A DNA stretch of 64,000 nt from Williamsia herbipolensis. GTDB lineage: Bacteria; Actinomycetota; Actinomycetes; Mycobacteriales; Mycobacteriaceae. Position numbers and translations under genes: made by a program. This document shows positions 45,745 through 55,143 of this stretch, piece after piece. Within the stretch, counting starts at the first letter, position 1. The number at the start of each line of letters is the position of its first letter. The notes beneath the pieces are model-generated. The model had not been told where the DNA came from, did no database searches, and was given only the letters and a program-made list of their open reading frames with translations. Where the stretch lies: the NCBI RefSeq assembly GCF_000964005.1, contig NZ_JXYP01000014.1, positions 186,001 through 250,000 of the forward strand, read 5' to 3'.

Positions 45745-47235
45745 ATGCCGTCAACTCTGCCCGCCGGATGGATGTCCGGGAGGGACTTCGTCGCCGCGGG
45801 CCCCGTACACACCGTCGTCGACCCCTCGACCGACCTACCCGTCGCGCAGATGGCTTTGGCGACCGCCGCCGACGTCGACACCGCTGTCACCGTGGCGCGC
45901 GCCGCTCTACCCGGCTGGTCGGGTGCCACGCCGGCGACGCGCAGTGCCGTGTTGCGGCGTCTCGCCGCCATCCTCGAGCGCGAGTCCGCTGCCCTGGCCG
46001 CGCAGGAGGTGAGCCAGACGGGCAAACCGATCCGTCTGGCCACCGAGTTCGATCTCCCGGGCGCGGTCGACAACACCGACTTCTTCGCCGGCCTCGCCCG
46101 CGCACTCGAGGGAAAGGCCGCCGCCGAGTACTCCGGTGACCACACCTCCTCGATCCGCCGGGAGGCCGTCGGCGTCGTCGCGTCGATCACGCCGTGGAAC
46201 TACCCGCTGGGCATGGCGGTCTGGAAGGTGATGCCCGCGTTGGCCGCCGGGTGCACCGTCGTCCTCAAACCGGCCGAGCTCACGCCACTCACCACGCTCA
46301 CCCTCGCGCGCCTGGCCACCGAGGCCGGCGTCCCCGACGGAGTCCTGAACGTCCTCACCGGTACCGGCGCCGAGGTGGGCGCCGCACTCGCCGGTCACCG
46401 CGGCGTCGACGTGGTGACCTTCACCGGCTCGACCGGTGTGGGACGGCGTGTGATGGCGGCCGCCGCCACACGGGGTACCCGCGTACAGCTCGAGCTCGGC
46501 GGCAAGGCGCCGTTCCTCGTGTTCGACGACGCCGACCTCACCGCCGCCGTCCACGGAGCGGTCGCCGGGGCGCTCATCAACTCCGGTCAGGACTGCACCG
46601 CGGCCACCCGCGCCATCGTCGCGCGGCCCCTCTACGACGACTTCGTCGACGGCGTCGCCGAGGTGATGTCGCAGGTGAAAATGGGCGACCCCACCGATCC
46701 CGCCACCGACATGGGCCCGCTCATCTCCCGCACCCATCGCGACAAGGTGGCCGGGATGGTCTCGCGCGCAGCCGCTTCGGGCATCCGCGTGGTGACCGGC
46801 GGGACCGTCCCGTCGGGTCCGGGCGCGTACTATCCGCCGACCCTGCTCGCCGAGGTCGACGAGGACGCGGAGGTGTACCGCGACGAGGTGTTCGGTCCGG
46901 TGCTCACCGTGAGCACCTTCGACGACGATGACGACGGCATCCGGCGCGCCAACGACACCGACTACGGGCTGGCGGCCTCGGCGTGGACACGTGATGTCTA
47001 CCGCGCGCAGCGGGCTGCACGCGACATCCGTGCCGGATGCGTGTGGATCAACGACCACATCCCGATCGTCAGCGAGATGCCGCACGGTGGTTTCGGGGCA
47101 TCGGGATTCGGCAAGGACATGTCGGCCTACTCCCTCGACGAGTACCTCTCGATCAAGCACGTGATGAGCGACATCACCGGGGTGGCCCGCAAGCCCTGGC
47201 ATCGAACGGTGTTCGCGGCAGCGGAGGAGGCGTGA
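45745..47235 (+). CDS. Gamma-aminobutyraldehyde-type dehydrogenase
   Basis: This 496-residue NAD(P)-dependent aldehyde dehydrogenase has general base Glu250 (LELGGKAP) and catalytic Cys284 (INSGQDCTAATR). SITPWNYPL and the nucleotide-fold GSTGVGRRVM are present. It matches the aminobutyraldehyde/betaine aldehyde dehydrogenase branch and would oxidise the aldehyde made by the adjacent aminotransferase to 4-aminobutyrate. TACGAT (45732-45737) lies 7 nt before ATG 45745, suggesting leaderless translation. The stop overlaps the next start (GTGA). Confidence 0.9.
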   Translation: MPSTLPAGWMSGRDFVAAGPVHTVVDPSTDLPVAQMALATAADVDTAVTVARAALPGWSGATPATRSAVLRRLAAILERESAALAAQEVSQTGKPIRLATEFDLPGAVDNTDFFAGLARALEGKAAAEYSGDHTSSIRREAVGVVASITPWNYPLGMAVWKVMPALAAGCTVVLKPAELTPLTTLTLARLATEAGVPDGVLNVLTGTGAEVGAALAGHRGVDVVTFTGSTGVGRRVMAAAATRGTRVQLELGGKAPFLVFDDADLTAAVHGAVAGALINSGQDCTAATRAIVARPLYDDFVDGVAEVMSQVKMGDPTDPATDMGPLISRTHRDKVAGMVSRAAASGIRVVTGGTVPSGPGAYYPPTLLAEVDEDAEVYRDEVFGPVLTVSTFDDDDDGIRRANDTDYGLAASAWTRDVYRAQRAARDIRAGCVWINDHIPIVSEMPHGGFGASGFGKDMSAYSLDEYLSIKHVMSDITGVARKPWHRTVFAAAEEA

Positions 47236-48656
47236 CCGTCTCCGCCTGGGCCGAGGAACCGACCGAACGTGGCCGTCGGATGATCGCCGACGCCGCGCGC
47301 CGACCGTTCTGGCTCGACCGTCCCGAACGCCCCGAGGCCCGTCCGGCGCTGCGCGGGGACCGTCGATGCGATCTGCTGGTGATCGGCGCCGGCTTCACCG
47401 GACTGTGGGCCGCGGTGCAGGCAATCGAGGCCGACCCCGACCGCCAGGTGATCCTCGTCGATCGCGACCGGGTGGCCGAGCAGGCGTCGGGACGCAACGG
47501 AGGATTCTGTTCGGCGAGCATCACCCACGGGCTGTCGAACGGGATGTCGCGCTTCGCCGACGAGCTGCCGACGTTGCTACGCATGGGGGACGAGACACTC
47601 GACGAGATCGAGAAGGCGGTACACCGCCTCGGTGTCGACGCCGACCTCGAACGGACCGGTGAACTCGACATCGCCAACTTCGACTGGCAGGTCGATGCGG
47701 TCCGCGACGGGGTGGAGGAGGCCGTCGCCCTGGAACGCGACACCACCTTCCACGACAAGGAAGAAGCCCGATCGAAGGTGCGCTCGCCGATGGTGGCGGC
47801 CGCCGCCCACGACCCGGCGGTCATCATGCTCGACCCGGCCAAGCTCGCGTGGGGGCTCGCCGCCGCCGCGGAGCGCCTCGGCGTCGTGATCTGTGAGAAC
47901 ACCGAGATCACCGGCCTCCGTCGCCGTGGCCGAGGTGTCCACGCCGAGTCGCCGCGGGGGTCGGTGACCGCGAACAAGGTCATCGTGGCCACGGCCGCGG
48001 CGCGGCCCCTGCGGCGATGGAACCGGTGGGGGACGGTCCCGGTGTGGGACTACGTGCTGATGACCGCGCCGCTCACCGACGCCCTACGGGCATCGATCGG
48101 CTGGGACGGCCGCGAGGGGCTGGCCGACGGCGGCAACCGCTTCCACTACTTCCGGCTCACCACCGACAACCGGATCCTCTTCGGGGGATGGGATGCGGTG
48201 TACCGCTACGGATCCGACCGCGACGACCGCCACAGCAGCGACGACCACGAGTTCGCCGTCCTCGCCGAACATCTGCTGCAGATGTTCCCGCAGCTCGAGG
48301 GCATCGAGATCACCCACGCATGGGGCGGGGCCATCGACACCAGTTCGCGGTTCTGCGCCTACTGGCACACCAGCATGCGCGGACGGGTCGTGTCGGTGCT
48401 CGGATTCACCGGGCTGGGCGTCGGCGCATCGCATTTCGGCGCCCGCACCGCGCTCGACCTCGTCGACGGTCACGACACCGAACGCACCCGCCTGCAGATG
48501 GTGCGCACCCGGCCCATCCCGTTCCCACCCGAACCGCTGCGCTGGATCGGCATCACCATCACCCGCCGACAGTTCGCCCGCGCCGACCGCTCACAGGGTC
48601 GCCGCGGGATCTGGCTGCGCACCATGGACAAGGTCGGGCTGGGCTTCGACAGCTGA
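47232..48656 (+). CDS. FAD-dependent amine oxidoreductase (PuuB/DAO family)
   Basis: This 474-residue flavoprotein of the D-amino-acid/glycine oxidase family has dinucleotide motif LLVIGAGFTGLWAAVQA, the region RNGGFCSASITHG typical of gamma-glutamylputrescine-oxidase-like proteins and the C-terminal GFTGLGVGASHFGARTALDLV. It is translationally coupled to the aldehyde dehydrogenase, consistent with oxidative deamination of an amine. The exact substrate is not certain. A 28-bp-period duplication spans its stop codon. Confidence 0.87.
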   Translation: MTVSAWAEEPTERGRRMIADAARRPFWLDRPERPEARPALRGDRRCDLLVIGAGFTGLWAAVQAIEADPDRQVILVDRDRVAEQASGRNGGFCSASITHGLSNGMSRFADELPTLLRMGDETLDEIEKAVHRLGVDADLERTGELDIANFDWQVDAVRDGVEEAVALERDTTFHDKEEARSKVRSPMVAAAAHDPAVIMLDPAKLAWGLAAAAERLGVVICENTEITGLRRRGRGVHAESPRGSVTANKVIVATAAARPLRRWNRWGTVPVWDYVLMTAPLTDALRASIGWDGREGLADGGNRFHYFRLTTDNRILFGGWDAVYRYGSDRDDRHSSDDHEFAVLAEHLLQMFPQLEGIEITHAWGGAIDTSSRFCAYWHTSMRGRVVSVLGFTGLGVGASHFGARTALDLVDGHDTERTRLQMVRTRPIPFPPEPLRWIGITITRRQFARADRSQGRRGIWLRTMDKVGLGFDS

Positions 48657-48699
48657 TCGCTCCGCGATCGGTTTCGACAGTTGATCGCTCCGCGATCGG
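48645..48699. repeat. Tandem duplication across an oxidoreductase stop codon
   Basis: Two 27-bp copies (48645-48671 and 48673-48699) are identical except for one base. Each contains TTCGACAG then TGATCGCTCCGCGATCGG, and the first carries the stop codon. GATCGC/GCGATC in each copy forms a hairpin. The core TCGCTCCGCGA is shared with the repeat at 21379-21399. Confidence 0.82.
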
Positions 48700-48764
48700 A
48701 TGTACGGCGAACGACCTCGCGTACGTTTGGTGGGGTACGTCACCGTCGACCGGAGGATCCCCTC

Positions 48765-49229
48765 ATGACCGATCAGACCAGCGTCACCGTCGAGCGTCTC
48801 ATCGACGCATCCGCCAAGGACGTCTTCGACATCCTGTCCAACCCCAAGCGCCACGTCGAACTCGACGGCTCCGGTTTCGTTCGTGGCGACGAGAACGGCG
48901 AGCGGATCAGTGCCGTGGGCGATGTGTTCACGATGAACATGGACGGCCCGCACATGGGTGGCGAGTACAAGACCGACAACCACGTCAGCGGTTTCGCGAA
49001 GGACAAGTTGATCGCGTGGAAGACCGCGCCCGCCGGCACCGAGCCGCCCGGATGGGAATGGCTGTGGGAGCTCGATTCCCAGGGCCCCGACTCCACCCTC
49101 GTTCATCTCACCTACGACTGGTCGAAGGTGACCGACAAGAAGCTGCTCGAGCAGATCAAGTTCCCGCTCGTCAGCGAGGGTGAACTCGAGGACAGCCTCG
49201 GCCGCCTCGCGGCCGCGACGACCGGCTAG
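48765..49229 (+). CDS. SRPBCC (START-like) family protein
   Basis: This 154-residue protein has the helix-grip fold of the polyketide-cyclase/dehydrase family (VERLIDASAKDVFDILSNPKRHVELDGSG, WEWLWELDSQGPDSTLVHLTYDWS). These proteins bind small hydrophobic molecules in a central cavity and have varied roles. ATG 48765 follows GGAGGA at 7 nt. No catalytic assignment is possible. Confidence 0.85.
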   Translation: MTDQTSVTVERLIDASAKDVFDILSNPKRHVELDGSGFVRGDENGERISAVGDVFTMNMDGPHMGGEYKTDNHVSGFAKDKLIAWKTAPAGTEPPGWEWLWELDSQGPDSTLVHLTYDWSKVTDKKLLEQIKFPLVSEGELEDSLGRLAAATTG

Positions 49230-49257
49230 TCGCCCGGCCACCGAGGACGCCGACGCC

Positions 49258-50169
49258 TCAGTCGGCGGCCTTGGGCACCACGATCATCGGCGCGGTGGTG
49301 TTCCGCAGGATGCGAGCCGCCGTCGATCCGAGGAACGCGCGACTCGGCGGGCCCAGGCGCGCCGAACCGACCGCGACGAGATCACCCTCACCCCAGCGCA
49401 GGCTGTCGAGTGCCTCGGAGAGGGTGTCGCCGTCGGCGACCACCGATTCCACCGACAGCGTCGACGGCGCGCGCCGTGTCGCCTCGTCGAGGATGTCGGT
49501 CGCCGCGGAGATGTGGCGAGCACGGGTCTGCGCCGACGTCTCGGTGTCGAGATCGCCTGCGTCGTCGAGAGACACCAACGACACCAGGCGCAGCGCGAGA
49601 TGTGCCTCCTCGGCGAGGGCCACCGCGAACGGCAGTGGGTTGTCGCTGCGACCGGTCGTCGGTACCGCGACGGTGAGGGAGTCGAGGACGACTTCGTCAC
49701 GCTCGGCGTACCCCCGGGGTGCCAACGCCACCGGCAGCGGTGACCAGTGCACGAGTTCGGAGCTGATGGAGCCCAGCGTGTGGCGGCCGAGCAGTCCGTC
49801 GCGCGTCCCGCCGACCACGATCAGGCGCGCACCGGAGGCGTCCGCGAAGTCGATCAACCCCTCTGTGAACGACTCCGCGACCGGTGTGTGGACCTCGACG
49901 GTGACGTCGTCGGGCACGAGATCGGCACCCGCCGCGACCCACTCGCGGGCGCGACGGATCAACATGTCCTGGTACGAGGCGCGGCCCGGCGTCCCGTCGG
50001 GCTCCTCCGACCGCACCACGCACACGAGATCGATGCAGGCCCCGGTGGCGCGGGCCAGGGCGACGGCGAGTGCGACACCGTCGTCGCCGGATGCGGTGGC
50101 CAGATAGCCGACGGTGATGCGCGCGGGCGTCGCGGGGGAGTCGACGGAGTTCGTCGTGTCAGTAGACAT
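49258..50169 (-). CDS. Universal stress protein, tandem UspA domains
   Basis: This 303-residue protein has two UspA folds. The second ends in the ATP-binding pattern VGSARLGPPSRAFLGSTAARIL with VPKAAD after it; the first has VVGGTRDGLLGRHTLGSISSELV. The match to G-2X-G-9X-G(S/T) suggests nucleotide binding in both. Its ATG overlaps the end of the APC permease gene by 11 bp, so the two are expressed together, a known pairing in amino-acid or amine uptake operons. Confidence 0.9.
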   Translation of the reverse strand: MSTDTTNSVDSPATPARITVGYLATASGDDGVALAVALARATGACIDLVCVVRSEEPDGTPGRASYQDMLIRRAREWVAAGADLVPDDVTVEVHTPVAESFTEGLIDFADASGARLIVVGGTRDGLLGRHTLGSISSELVHWSPLPVALAPRGYAERDEVVLDSLTVAVPTTGRSDNPLPFAVALAEEAHLALRLVSLVSLDDAGDLDTETSAQTRARHISAATDILDEATRRAPSTLSVESVVADGDTLSEALDSLRWGEGDLVAVGSARLGPPSRAFLGSTAARILRNTTAPMIVVPKAAD

Positions 50170-51673
50170 CGGGGACCTTCACCTCGGTGCCGGCGTTGAG
50201 AGAGCGGCCGCTGAAGAACTCCCGGCCGCCGGCCACGCACAGCAACATCAGGGGGATACCGAGCACCAGCATCCCGACGCCGAGGATGAACACCCCGCCG
50301 ATGCCGCCGAACGACGTCGACCCGTAGTCGGGCTTGATCATGTCGATGGAGCTCTGCACGAACGCCCACGTCATCGCGAGTGCTCCGAGCAGCGGGAACA
50401 GCCCGCGCATCAGGAAGTTCCGCACCGAGGCGAACAGGGTGCGACGGAAATACCAGACGCAGGCGTAGGCGGTGATGCCGTAGTAGAAGGCGACCGCCAG
50501 CCCCAGCGACGACACCGAGTCGCCGAGCGTGTCCTCGCTGGCGAGGGCGAGCACCAGGTAGAAGAACAGGGCGGCTCCACCCATGACCGCGGTACCGAAC
50601 GCGGGCGTCATGTACTTCGGGTGGATGCGGGCAAAACGTTGCGGTAGAGCCTGATAGACCGCCATCGACAGAGTGCCACGCGCCGTGGGCAGGATCGTCG
50701 ACTGTGTGGACGACAACGCCGAGATCGACACCGTCAGCAGCAGCAGGGACGACATGACCACTCCGGCAACGGGATCACCGAGGATGGTCAGCACGTCGTC
50801 GGCGTTGTCGGGGTTGTTGAGGCCGATACCCGTCTCGCCGAATCCGGCGAACGACTGCACCGCGTAGGCGACCAGCACATAGGTGCACACGAGGATCAGT
50901 GTCGTCAGGACGGCCGCACGACCGGGGGTCTTCGTCGAGTCCTTCGTCTCCTCGCCGACGGCGAGACAGGCATCCCAGCCCCAGTAGATGAAGATGCACA
51001 GGATGATCGCCGCCGCGAGTTGCGAGGAGGTCACCCCGCTCGGCCACAGCCAGTCCCAGCTCGGTGAGATCGCCTGCGGTCCGGCCTTGTCGAAGCCGAT
51101 CTTCACCAGCGCGATGACGCTGGCGACGATCAGGACCCCGAACTGCACCGCGATGAGGACGTTCTGCATCCGCTCGCTGATGAGGATCCCGCGGATGCTG
51201 ACCCAGGTCATCGCGATGATGAAGAAGCACCCGACGCCGACCTTCACGAGGAGGTTGTCGGCCAGCGACTCCAGTCCGAGGAACTTGAAGAGGTAGATCG
51301 CGGCGATCTCGGCCACGTTGGCCAGCACGATGATCGCCGACACGGCCAGGCCCCAGCCGCCCATCCACCCGATCCAGGGACCGAAAGCCTTCGTCGCCCA
51401 GGTGAAGGTGGTGCCGCAGTCGGGGGTGTCCTCGCCGAGTTCTCGGTACGCGAAGGCGATGAGCAGCATCGGGATGAACGCGAGGACGAACATGGCCGGC
51501 GCTTTCGTGCCGACCTCGGCCACGACGTAGCCCAGCGTCGCGGCGAGGCTGTAGGCCGGTGCCACGGCGGAGAGTCCGATGACGACGTTGCCGACGAGCC
51601 CCAGGGAACCGGCGCGCAGACCCTTGTCGGACGCGGGGGCCGGGAGCATGGGCGACGGCTTCGATACTGCCAT
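50159..51673 (-). CDS. APC-family amino acid/amine permease
   Basis: This 504-residue transporter has 12 or more membrane helices. The APC start is GLVGNVVIGLSAVAPAYSLAATLGYVV, then TPDCGTTFTWATKAFGPWIGWMGGW and IYWGWDACLAVGEETKDS. With the neighbouring diamine catabolism genes, putrescine or an amino acid is a plausible substrate. TACTGT lies 6 nt before ATG 51673 on the minus strand, so the mRNA may be leaderless. It is coupled to the universal stress protein gene. Confidence 0.9.
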   Translation of the reverse strand: MAVSKPSPMLPAPASDKGLRAGSLGLVGNVVIGLSAVAPAYSLAATLGYVVAEVGTKAPAMFVLAFIPMLLIAFAYRELGEDTPDCGTTFTWATKAFGPWIGWMGGWGLAVSAIIVLANVAEIAAIYLFKFLGLESLADNLLVKVGVGCFFIIAMTWVSIRGILISERMQNVLIAVQFGVLIVASVIALVKIGFDKAGPQAISPSWDWLWPSGVTSSQLAAAIILCIFIYWGWDACLAVGEETKDSTKTPGRAAVLTTLILVCTYVLVAYAVQSFAGFGETGIGLNNPDNADDVLTILGDPVAGVVMSSLLLLTVSISALSSTQSTILPTARGTLSMAVYQALPQRFARIHPKYMTPAFGTAVMGGAALFFYLVLALASEDTLGDSVSSLGLAVAFYYGITAYACVWYFRRTLFASVRNFLMRGLFPLLGALAMTWAFVQSSIDMIKPDYGSTSFGGIGGVFILGVGMLVLGIPLMLLCVAGGREFFSGRSLNAGTEVKVPDVY

Positions 51674-51742
51674 GTGGGAACAGTACGGTTTCGGTCGTGA
51701 TCACGCGTGACAACGACGGATTTGTTTTCTGTGCGGTAACAC

Positions 51743-51761
51743 GACGACTGATTCAGTCGTC
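51743..51761. promoter_or_regulatory. Perfect palindrome between permease and DedA genes
   Basis: GACGACTGA and TCAGTCGTC flank a single T, a 19-bp perfect palindrome, about 70 bp from each divergent start. It is a strong operator candidate; the regulator is not identified. A 10-bp palindrome, CGTGATCACG, also lies in this gap. Confidence 0.6.
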
Positions 51762-51819
51762 TCACGACCTGTGGCGGTAGTTTTCGTCGACCGCGTTCCG
51801 GCGCGGCTACTGTCTATGG

Positions 51820-52479
51820 GTGATCGATGCACTCGTCGAATGGTTGCTCGACCTGCCCCCATGGGTGGCGTTGGGTATGGCGTTTCTGTTCCCGGCCCTC
51901 GAGGCCTCGATCTTCATCGGCGTGGTGGTGCCCGGCGAGATCGCGGTTCTCATCGCCGGCGTCATCGCCAACGGCGGCCGACTCGAGCTGTGGGAAGTCC
52001 TCGTCGCCGCCGTCGCCGGAGCGATCATCGGCGACTTCATCGGGTTCGAGGTGGGTCGCCGGTGGGGCACCACCCTGCTCGAGAAGCTGCCCGAACGCCT
52101 CGTGAAACCCGAGCACGTCGATCGCGGCCGGGAGGCGTTGCGCAAGCGCGGTGCCGTCGCGGTGCTGTTCGGCCGATGGATCGCGGCCCTGCGAGCGCTG
52201 ATCCCGGGGCTCGCGGGGATGAGTGAGGTCCGGTTACGGACCTTCGTGATCGCCAACGCCATCGGTGGCACCATCTGGGCGTGCGTGGTCGGATCACTCG
52301 GCTACATCGCCGGCAAGTCCTACAAGACCGTCGAGAAGGATCTCGGGTACACCTCGTACGTCTTCATCGCACTGTTCGTCGTCGTCGCACTCGGCCTCTA
52401 CATCCGGCACCGCGTGCGGGCCCGCCGTGCACCGCAGTCGAATCCGCAGGCCGCCGATCAGTCGAAGAGTATGACCTGA
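51820..52479 (+). CDS. DedA-family membrane protein
   Basis: This 219-residue protein of the DedA/VTT superfamily is implicated in undecaprenyl-phosphate or phospholipid transport across the membrane. The conserved F/Y-x-E-x-x-x-x-P-x-P-x-E block appears as FLFPALEASIFIGVVVPGE, and the second block as FGRWIAALRALIPGLAGMSEV. TACTGT (51808-51813) lies 6 nt before GTG 51820, suggesting leaderless translation. Its 3' end overlaps the convergent alcohol dehydrogenase by 22 bp. Confidence 0.92.
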   Translation: MIDALVEWLLDLPPWVALGMAFLFPALEASIFIGVVVPGEIAVLIAGVIANGGRLELWEVLVAAVAGAIIGDFIGFEVGRRWGTTLLEKLPERLVKPEHVDRGREALRKRGAVAVLFGRWIAALRALIPGLAGMSEVRLRTFVIANAIGGTIWACVVGSLGYIAGKSYKTVEKDLGYTSYVFIALFVVVALGLYIRHRVRARRAPQSNPQAADQSKSMT

Positions 52480-53572
52480 CGGATCGCCGTCCCATCGGCG
52501 AGAGCATCCATCGCCGAGTTGATGTCGCTCAGGCGGATCCGCGACGAGATCAGCCTCTCCACCGGTAGCCGCCCCTCGCGCCACAGCTGCTCGTACACCG
52601 GGATGTCGCGGGCCGGGACCGCCGAGCCGAGGTAGCTGCCGACGATGGTGCGCGCACCGGCGACCAGTCCGAGCGGGGCGATCGACGACCGCGCATCCGG
52701 TGAGGGCAGGCCCACGGTGACGGTGATCCCGCCGGGTGCGGTCGCGGCGACGGCCGTCTCGAACGCCTTCGCGTTGCCCGCGGCCTCGATGACGATCGGT
52801 GCGGTGATGCCCTGTTCGGCGACCTCGGCGGGGGAGTAGACCGCAGCGGCGCCGGCATCGGTGGCGGCGGCGAGTTTCTCGGGCAGGGAGTCGACGGCGA
52901 TCACGTCACCGGTCTCCAAGGAGAGAGCGGTCAACACCGCGGCCATGCCGACGCCGCCGAGTCCGACCACCATCACCGACTGCCCGGGCTCGGGTTTGCC
53001 GGCGTTGATGACGGCGCCGCCTCCGGTGAGCACGGCGCATCCGAGGACCGCGGCGATCTCGGCGGGTACGTCGGCGCCCACGACCACCGCCGACCGACGG
53101 TCGACCACCGCGTGGGTGGCGAAACCGGAGACCCCGAGGTGGTGGTGCACGGTCGCCTCGGGATCGGCGGGGTCGTGCAGGCGACGGTCGCCCTCGAGGA
53201 GGGTGCCGGCGTTGTTGGCCGCCGATCCCGGCGCGCACGGCAGCCGTCCGTCGGTGGCGCACTCGGCGCACTCGCCGCAGCGGGGCAGGAACGCCATGAC
53301 CACGCGGTCGCCGATCGCGATGTCGTCGACGCCCTCGCCGAGGGATTCCACGATGCCCGCGGCCTCGTGTCCGAGGGCCATGGGCAGGGGGCGCAGGCGG
53401 TTTCCTCGACGACCGACAGATCCGAGTGGCAGACGCCTGCCGCTTCGATGCGGACGCCGATCTCCCCGGGGCCGGGCTCGTCGAGGTCGAGCTCGCGGAT
53501 CACCATCGGGGTCGAGTCGGTGTAGGGCCGCGATCGGCCCGATTCCACCAGAACTGCTGCGTCGATCTTCAT
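52458..53572 (-). pseudogene. Zinc-dependent alcohol dehydrogenase, single-base frameshift
   Basis: The N-terminal part starts at ATG 53572 and reads VLVESGR through GVCHSDLSVVE, with the catalytic zinc Cys. The rest (MALGHEAAGIVE, structural-zinc CGECAECATDGRLPC, cofactor motif VVGLGGVGMAAVL) continues in another frame to 52458. One missing C in the run at 53404-53407 (a G on the coding strand) would restore a continuous 371-residue enzyme linked by a normal E-G-N-R-L-R-P-L-P-M-A stretch. Everything else is intact, so this is a very recent mutation or a sequencing error. ATG 53572 overlaps the thioesterase stop (ATGA). The class III-like family oxidises alcohols with NAD+. Confidence 0.85.
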
Positions 53573-54075
53573 CGGTCGTCCCTGTCTCGTGTGTCGGTCT
53601 CGTCGGACGCCGTCGTAGGTCCGCTGATGTCGGCGGTGGTCAGGAGTGCGCGGATCTCGTCGGGGATCGGGACGGGTCGGCGCGTGGTGGTGTCGACGTA
53701 GACGTGCACCCACCGCCCCCGTGCGGCGATGGTGGGTGGTGCGGCCTCGGAGTCGGTCGGCCCGGCGAAGAGCCCGAGGTCGTAGGTGACGCTCGACGAA
53801 CCGAGACGGGCCACGGCGATGGCGACGGTCACCGGTTCGGGGAACTGCACCGACGAGAAGTAGCGGCAGCCGGACTCGACCACCACGCCCTGCGCGGCAG
53901 ATCGCGTCGGGTCGACCCCCGTCGCCTCGATGATCCAGGCGTTGATGGCGGTGTCGAACAGTTGGTAGTAGACGGCGTTGTTGAGATGGCCGTACATGTC
54001 GTTGTCGGCCCAGCGCGTCGTCATCGGCCGTGCGACCGGGAAGTGGCCGAGTGCGGGCCTGTCGTCGTTCGTCAC
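53569..54075 (-). CDS. Acyl-CoA thioesterase, hotdog fold
   Basis: This 168-residue thioesterase of the 4-hydroxybenzoyl-CoA type has the active-site motif TTRWADNDMYGHLNNAVYYQLFD, with catalytic Asp in WADND and His in GHLNN. GTG 54075 follows GAGGAGCG at about 7 nt; longer frames lie in the opposite-strand lyase gene. It is coupled to the alcohol dehydrogenase gene and divergent from the CoA-ester lyase, suggesting a small acyl-CoA degradation locus. Confidence 0.9.
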   Translation of the reverse strand: MTNDDRPALGHFPVARPMTTRWADNDMYGHLNNAVYYQLFDTAINAWIIEATGVDPTRSAAQGVVVESGCRYFSSVQFPEPVTVAIAVARLGSSSVTYDLGLFAGPTDSEAAPPTIAARGRWVHVYVDTTTRRPVPIPDEIRALLTTADISGPTTASDETDTRDRDDR

Positions 54076-54169
54076 CTGTGGCGCTCCTCGTCCCCGCTCC
54101 GGTCTGTCCCGTCGGCACACGTCGAACCCGATTTCCGCCCGGTCGGTACCGGTGGGACGATATGCCGTG

Positions 54170-55096
54170 ATGAACCCGCCACCGACACCCGCCGCCGATC
54201 TCGAACCCGAGGATATCGGTTCCCGCATCGACCCCGTGCTCGCCCGTAGCTGGCTCCTGGTCAACGGGATCGCCTTCGATCGCTTCCAGGCCGCGGCACA
54301 TTCCCGCGCCGACATCGTGGTGCTCGACATCGAGGACGCCGTCGCCCCGAAGGACAAGGTCGCCGCGCGGGAGAACGTCGTCCGATGGCTCGAGGCGGGC
54401 AATCGCGACTGGGTGCGCGTCAACGGGTTCGGCACCCAGTGGTGGGAGGCCGATCTCGCGGCGCTCCACGACGTCGGTGACAACCTGGGCGGCGTGATGC
54501 TCGCGATGGTCGAATCGGTCGACCACGTCACCGAGACCGCGAAGAAGCTGCCCGGCATCCCGATCGTGGCGTTGGTGGAGACCGCGCGCGGCCTCGAGCG
54601 GATCAGTGAGATCGCCTCGGCGAAGGGCACATTCCGTCTCGCCTTCGGCATCGGTGACTTCCGCCGCGACACCGGCTTCGGGGAGCATCCCGCCACTCTC
54701 GCCTACGCCCGTTCGCGTTTCACGATCGCGGCGAAGGCAGCGCACCTGCCGAGCGCCATCGACGGCCCCACGGTGGGGTCGTCGGCGTTGAAGCTCAGCG
54801 AGGCCACCGCGGTCAGCCGCGAGTTCGGGATGACCGGCAAGATCTGCCTGAGCCCCGACCAGTGCTCCTCGGTCAACGAGGGACTCTCGCCCTCGCAGGA
54901 GGAGATCGCCTGGGCGCGTGAGTTCTTCGGTGAGTTCGAACGCGACGGAGGTGAGATCCGCAACGGCTCGGATCTTCCCCGCATCGCTCGTGCGACCAAG
55001 ATCGTCGACCTGGCGCGGTCCTACGGCACCGAGGTGCACGCCGAGTACGACGACCCCGATCACGCCCCGGCGCCCTCGGACACCTACCACTACTGA
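54170..55096 (+). CDS. HpcH/HpaI-type CoA-ester lyase (CitE-like)
   Basis: This 308-residue protein has the citrate-lyase-beta fold: NGIAFDRFQAAAHSRADIVVLDIEDAVAPKDK with metal-binding Glu/Asp, WVRVNGFGT, VALVETARGLERI and FGIGDFRRDTG. Relatives cleave beta-hydroxy-acyl-CoA such as malyl-CoA or citramalyl-CoA, or hydrolyse malyl-CoA. ATG 54170 is chosen; GTG 54167 precedes it in frame. It is divergent from the thioesterase. Confidence 0.87.
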   Translation: MNPPPTPAADLEPEDIGSRIDPVLARSWLLVNGIAFDRFQAAAHSRADIVVLDIEDAVAPKDKVAARENVVRWLEAGNRDWVRVNGFGTQWWEADLAALHDVGDNLGGVMLAMVESVDHVTETAKKLPGIPIVALVETARGLERISEIASAKGTFRLAFGIGDFRRDTGFGEHPATLAYARSRFTIAAKAAHLPSAIDGPTVGSSALKLSEATAVSREFGMTGKICLSPDQCSSVNEGLSPSQEEIAWAREFFGEFERDGGEIRNGSDLPRIARATKIVDLARSYGTEVHAEYDDPDHAPAPSDTYHY

Positions 55097-55143
55097 GGCT
55101 GCGCATTCGTTCCCGCGCAACGGCATCCGGTGGGCGGCGAACC

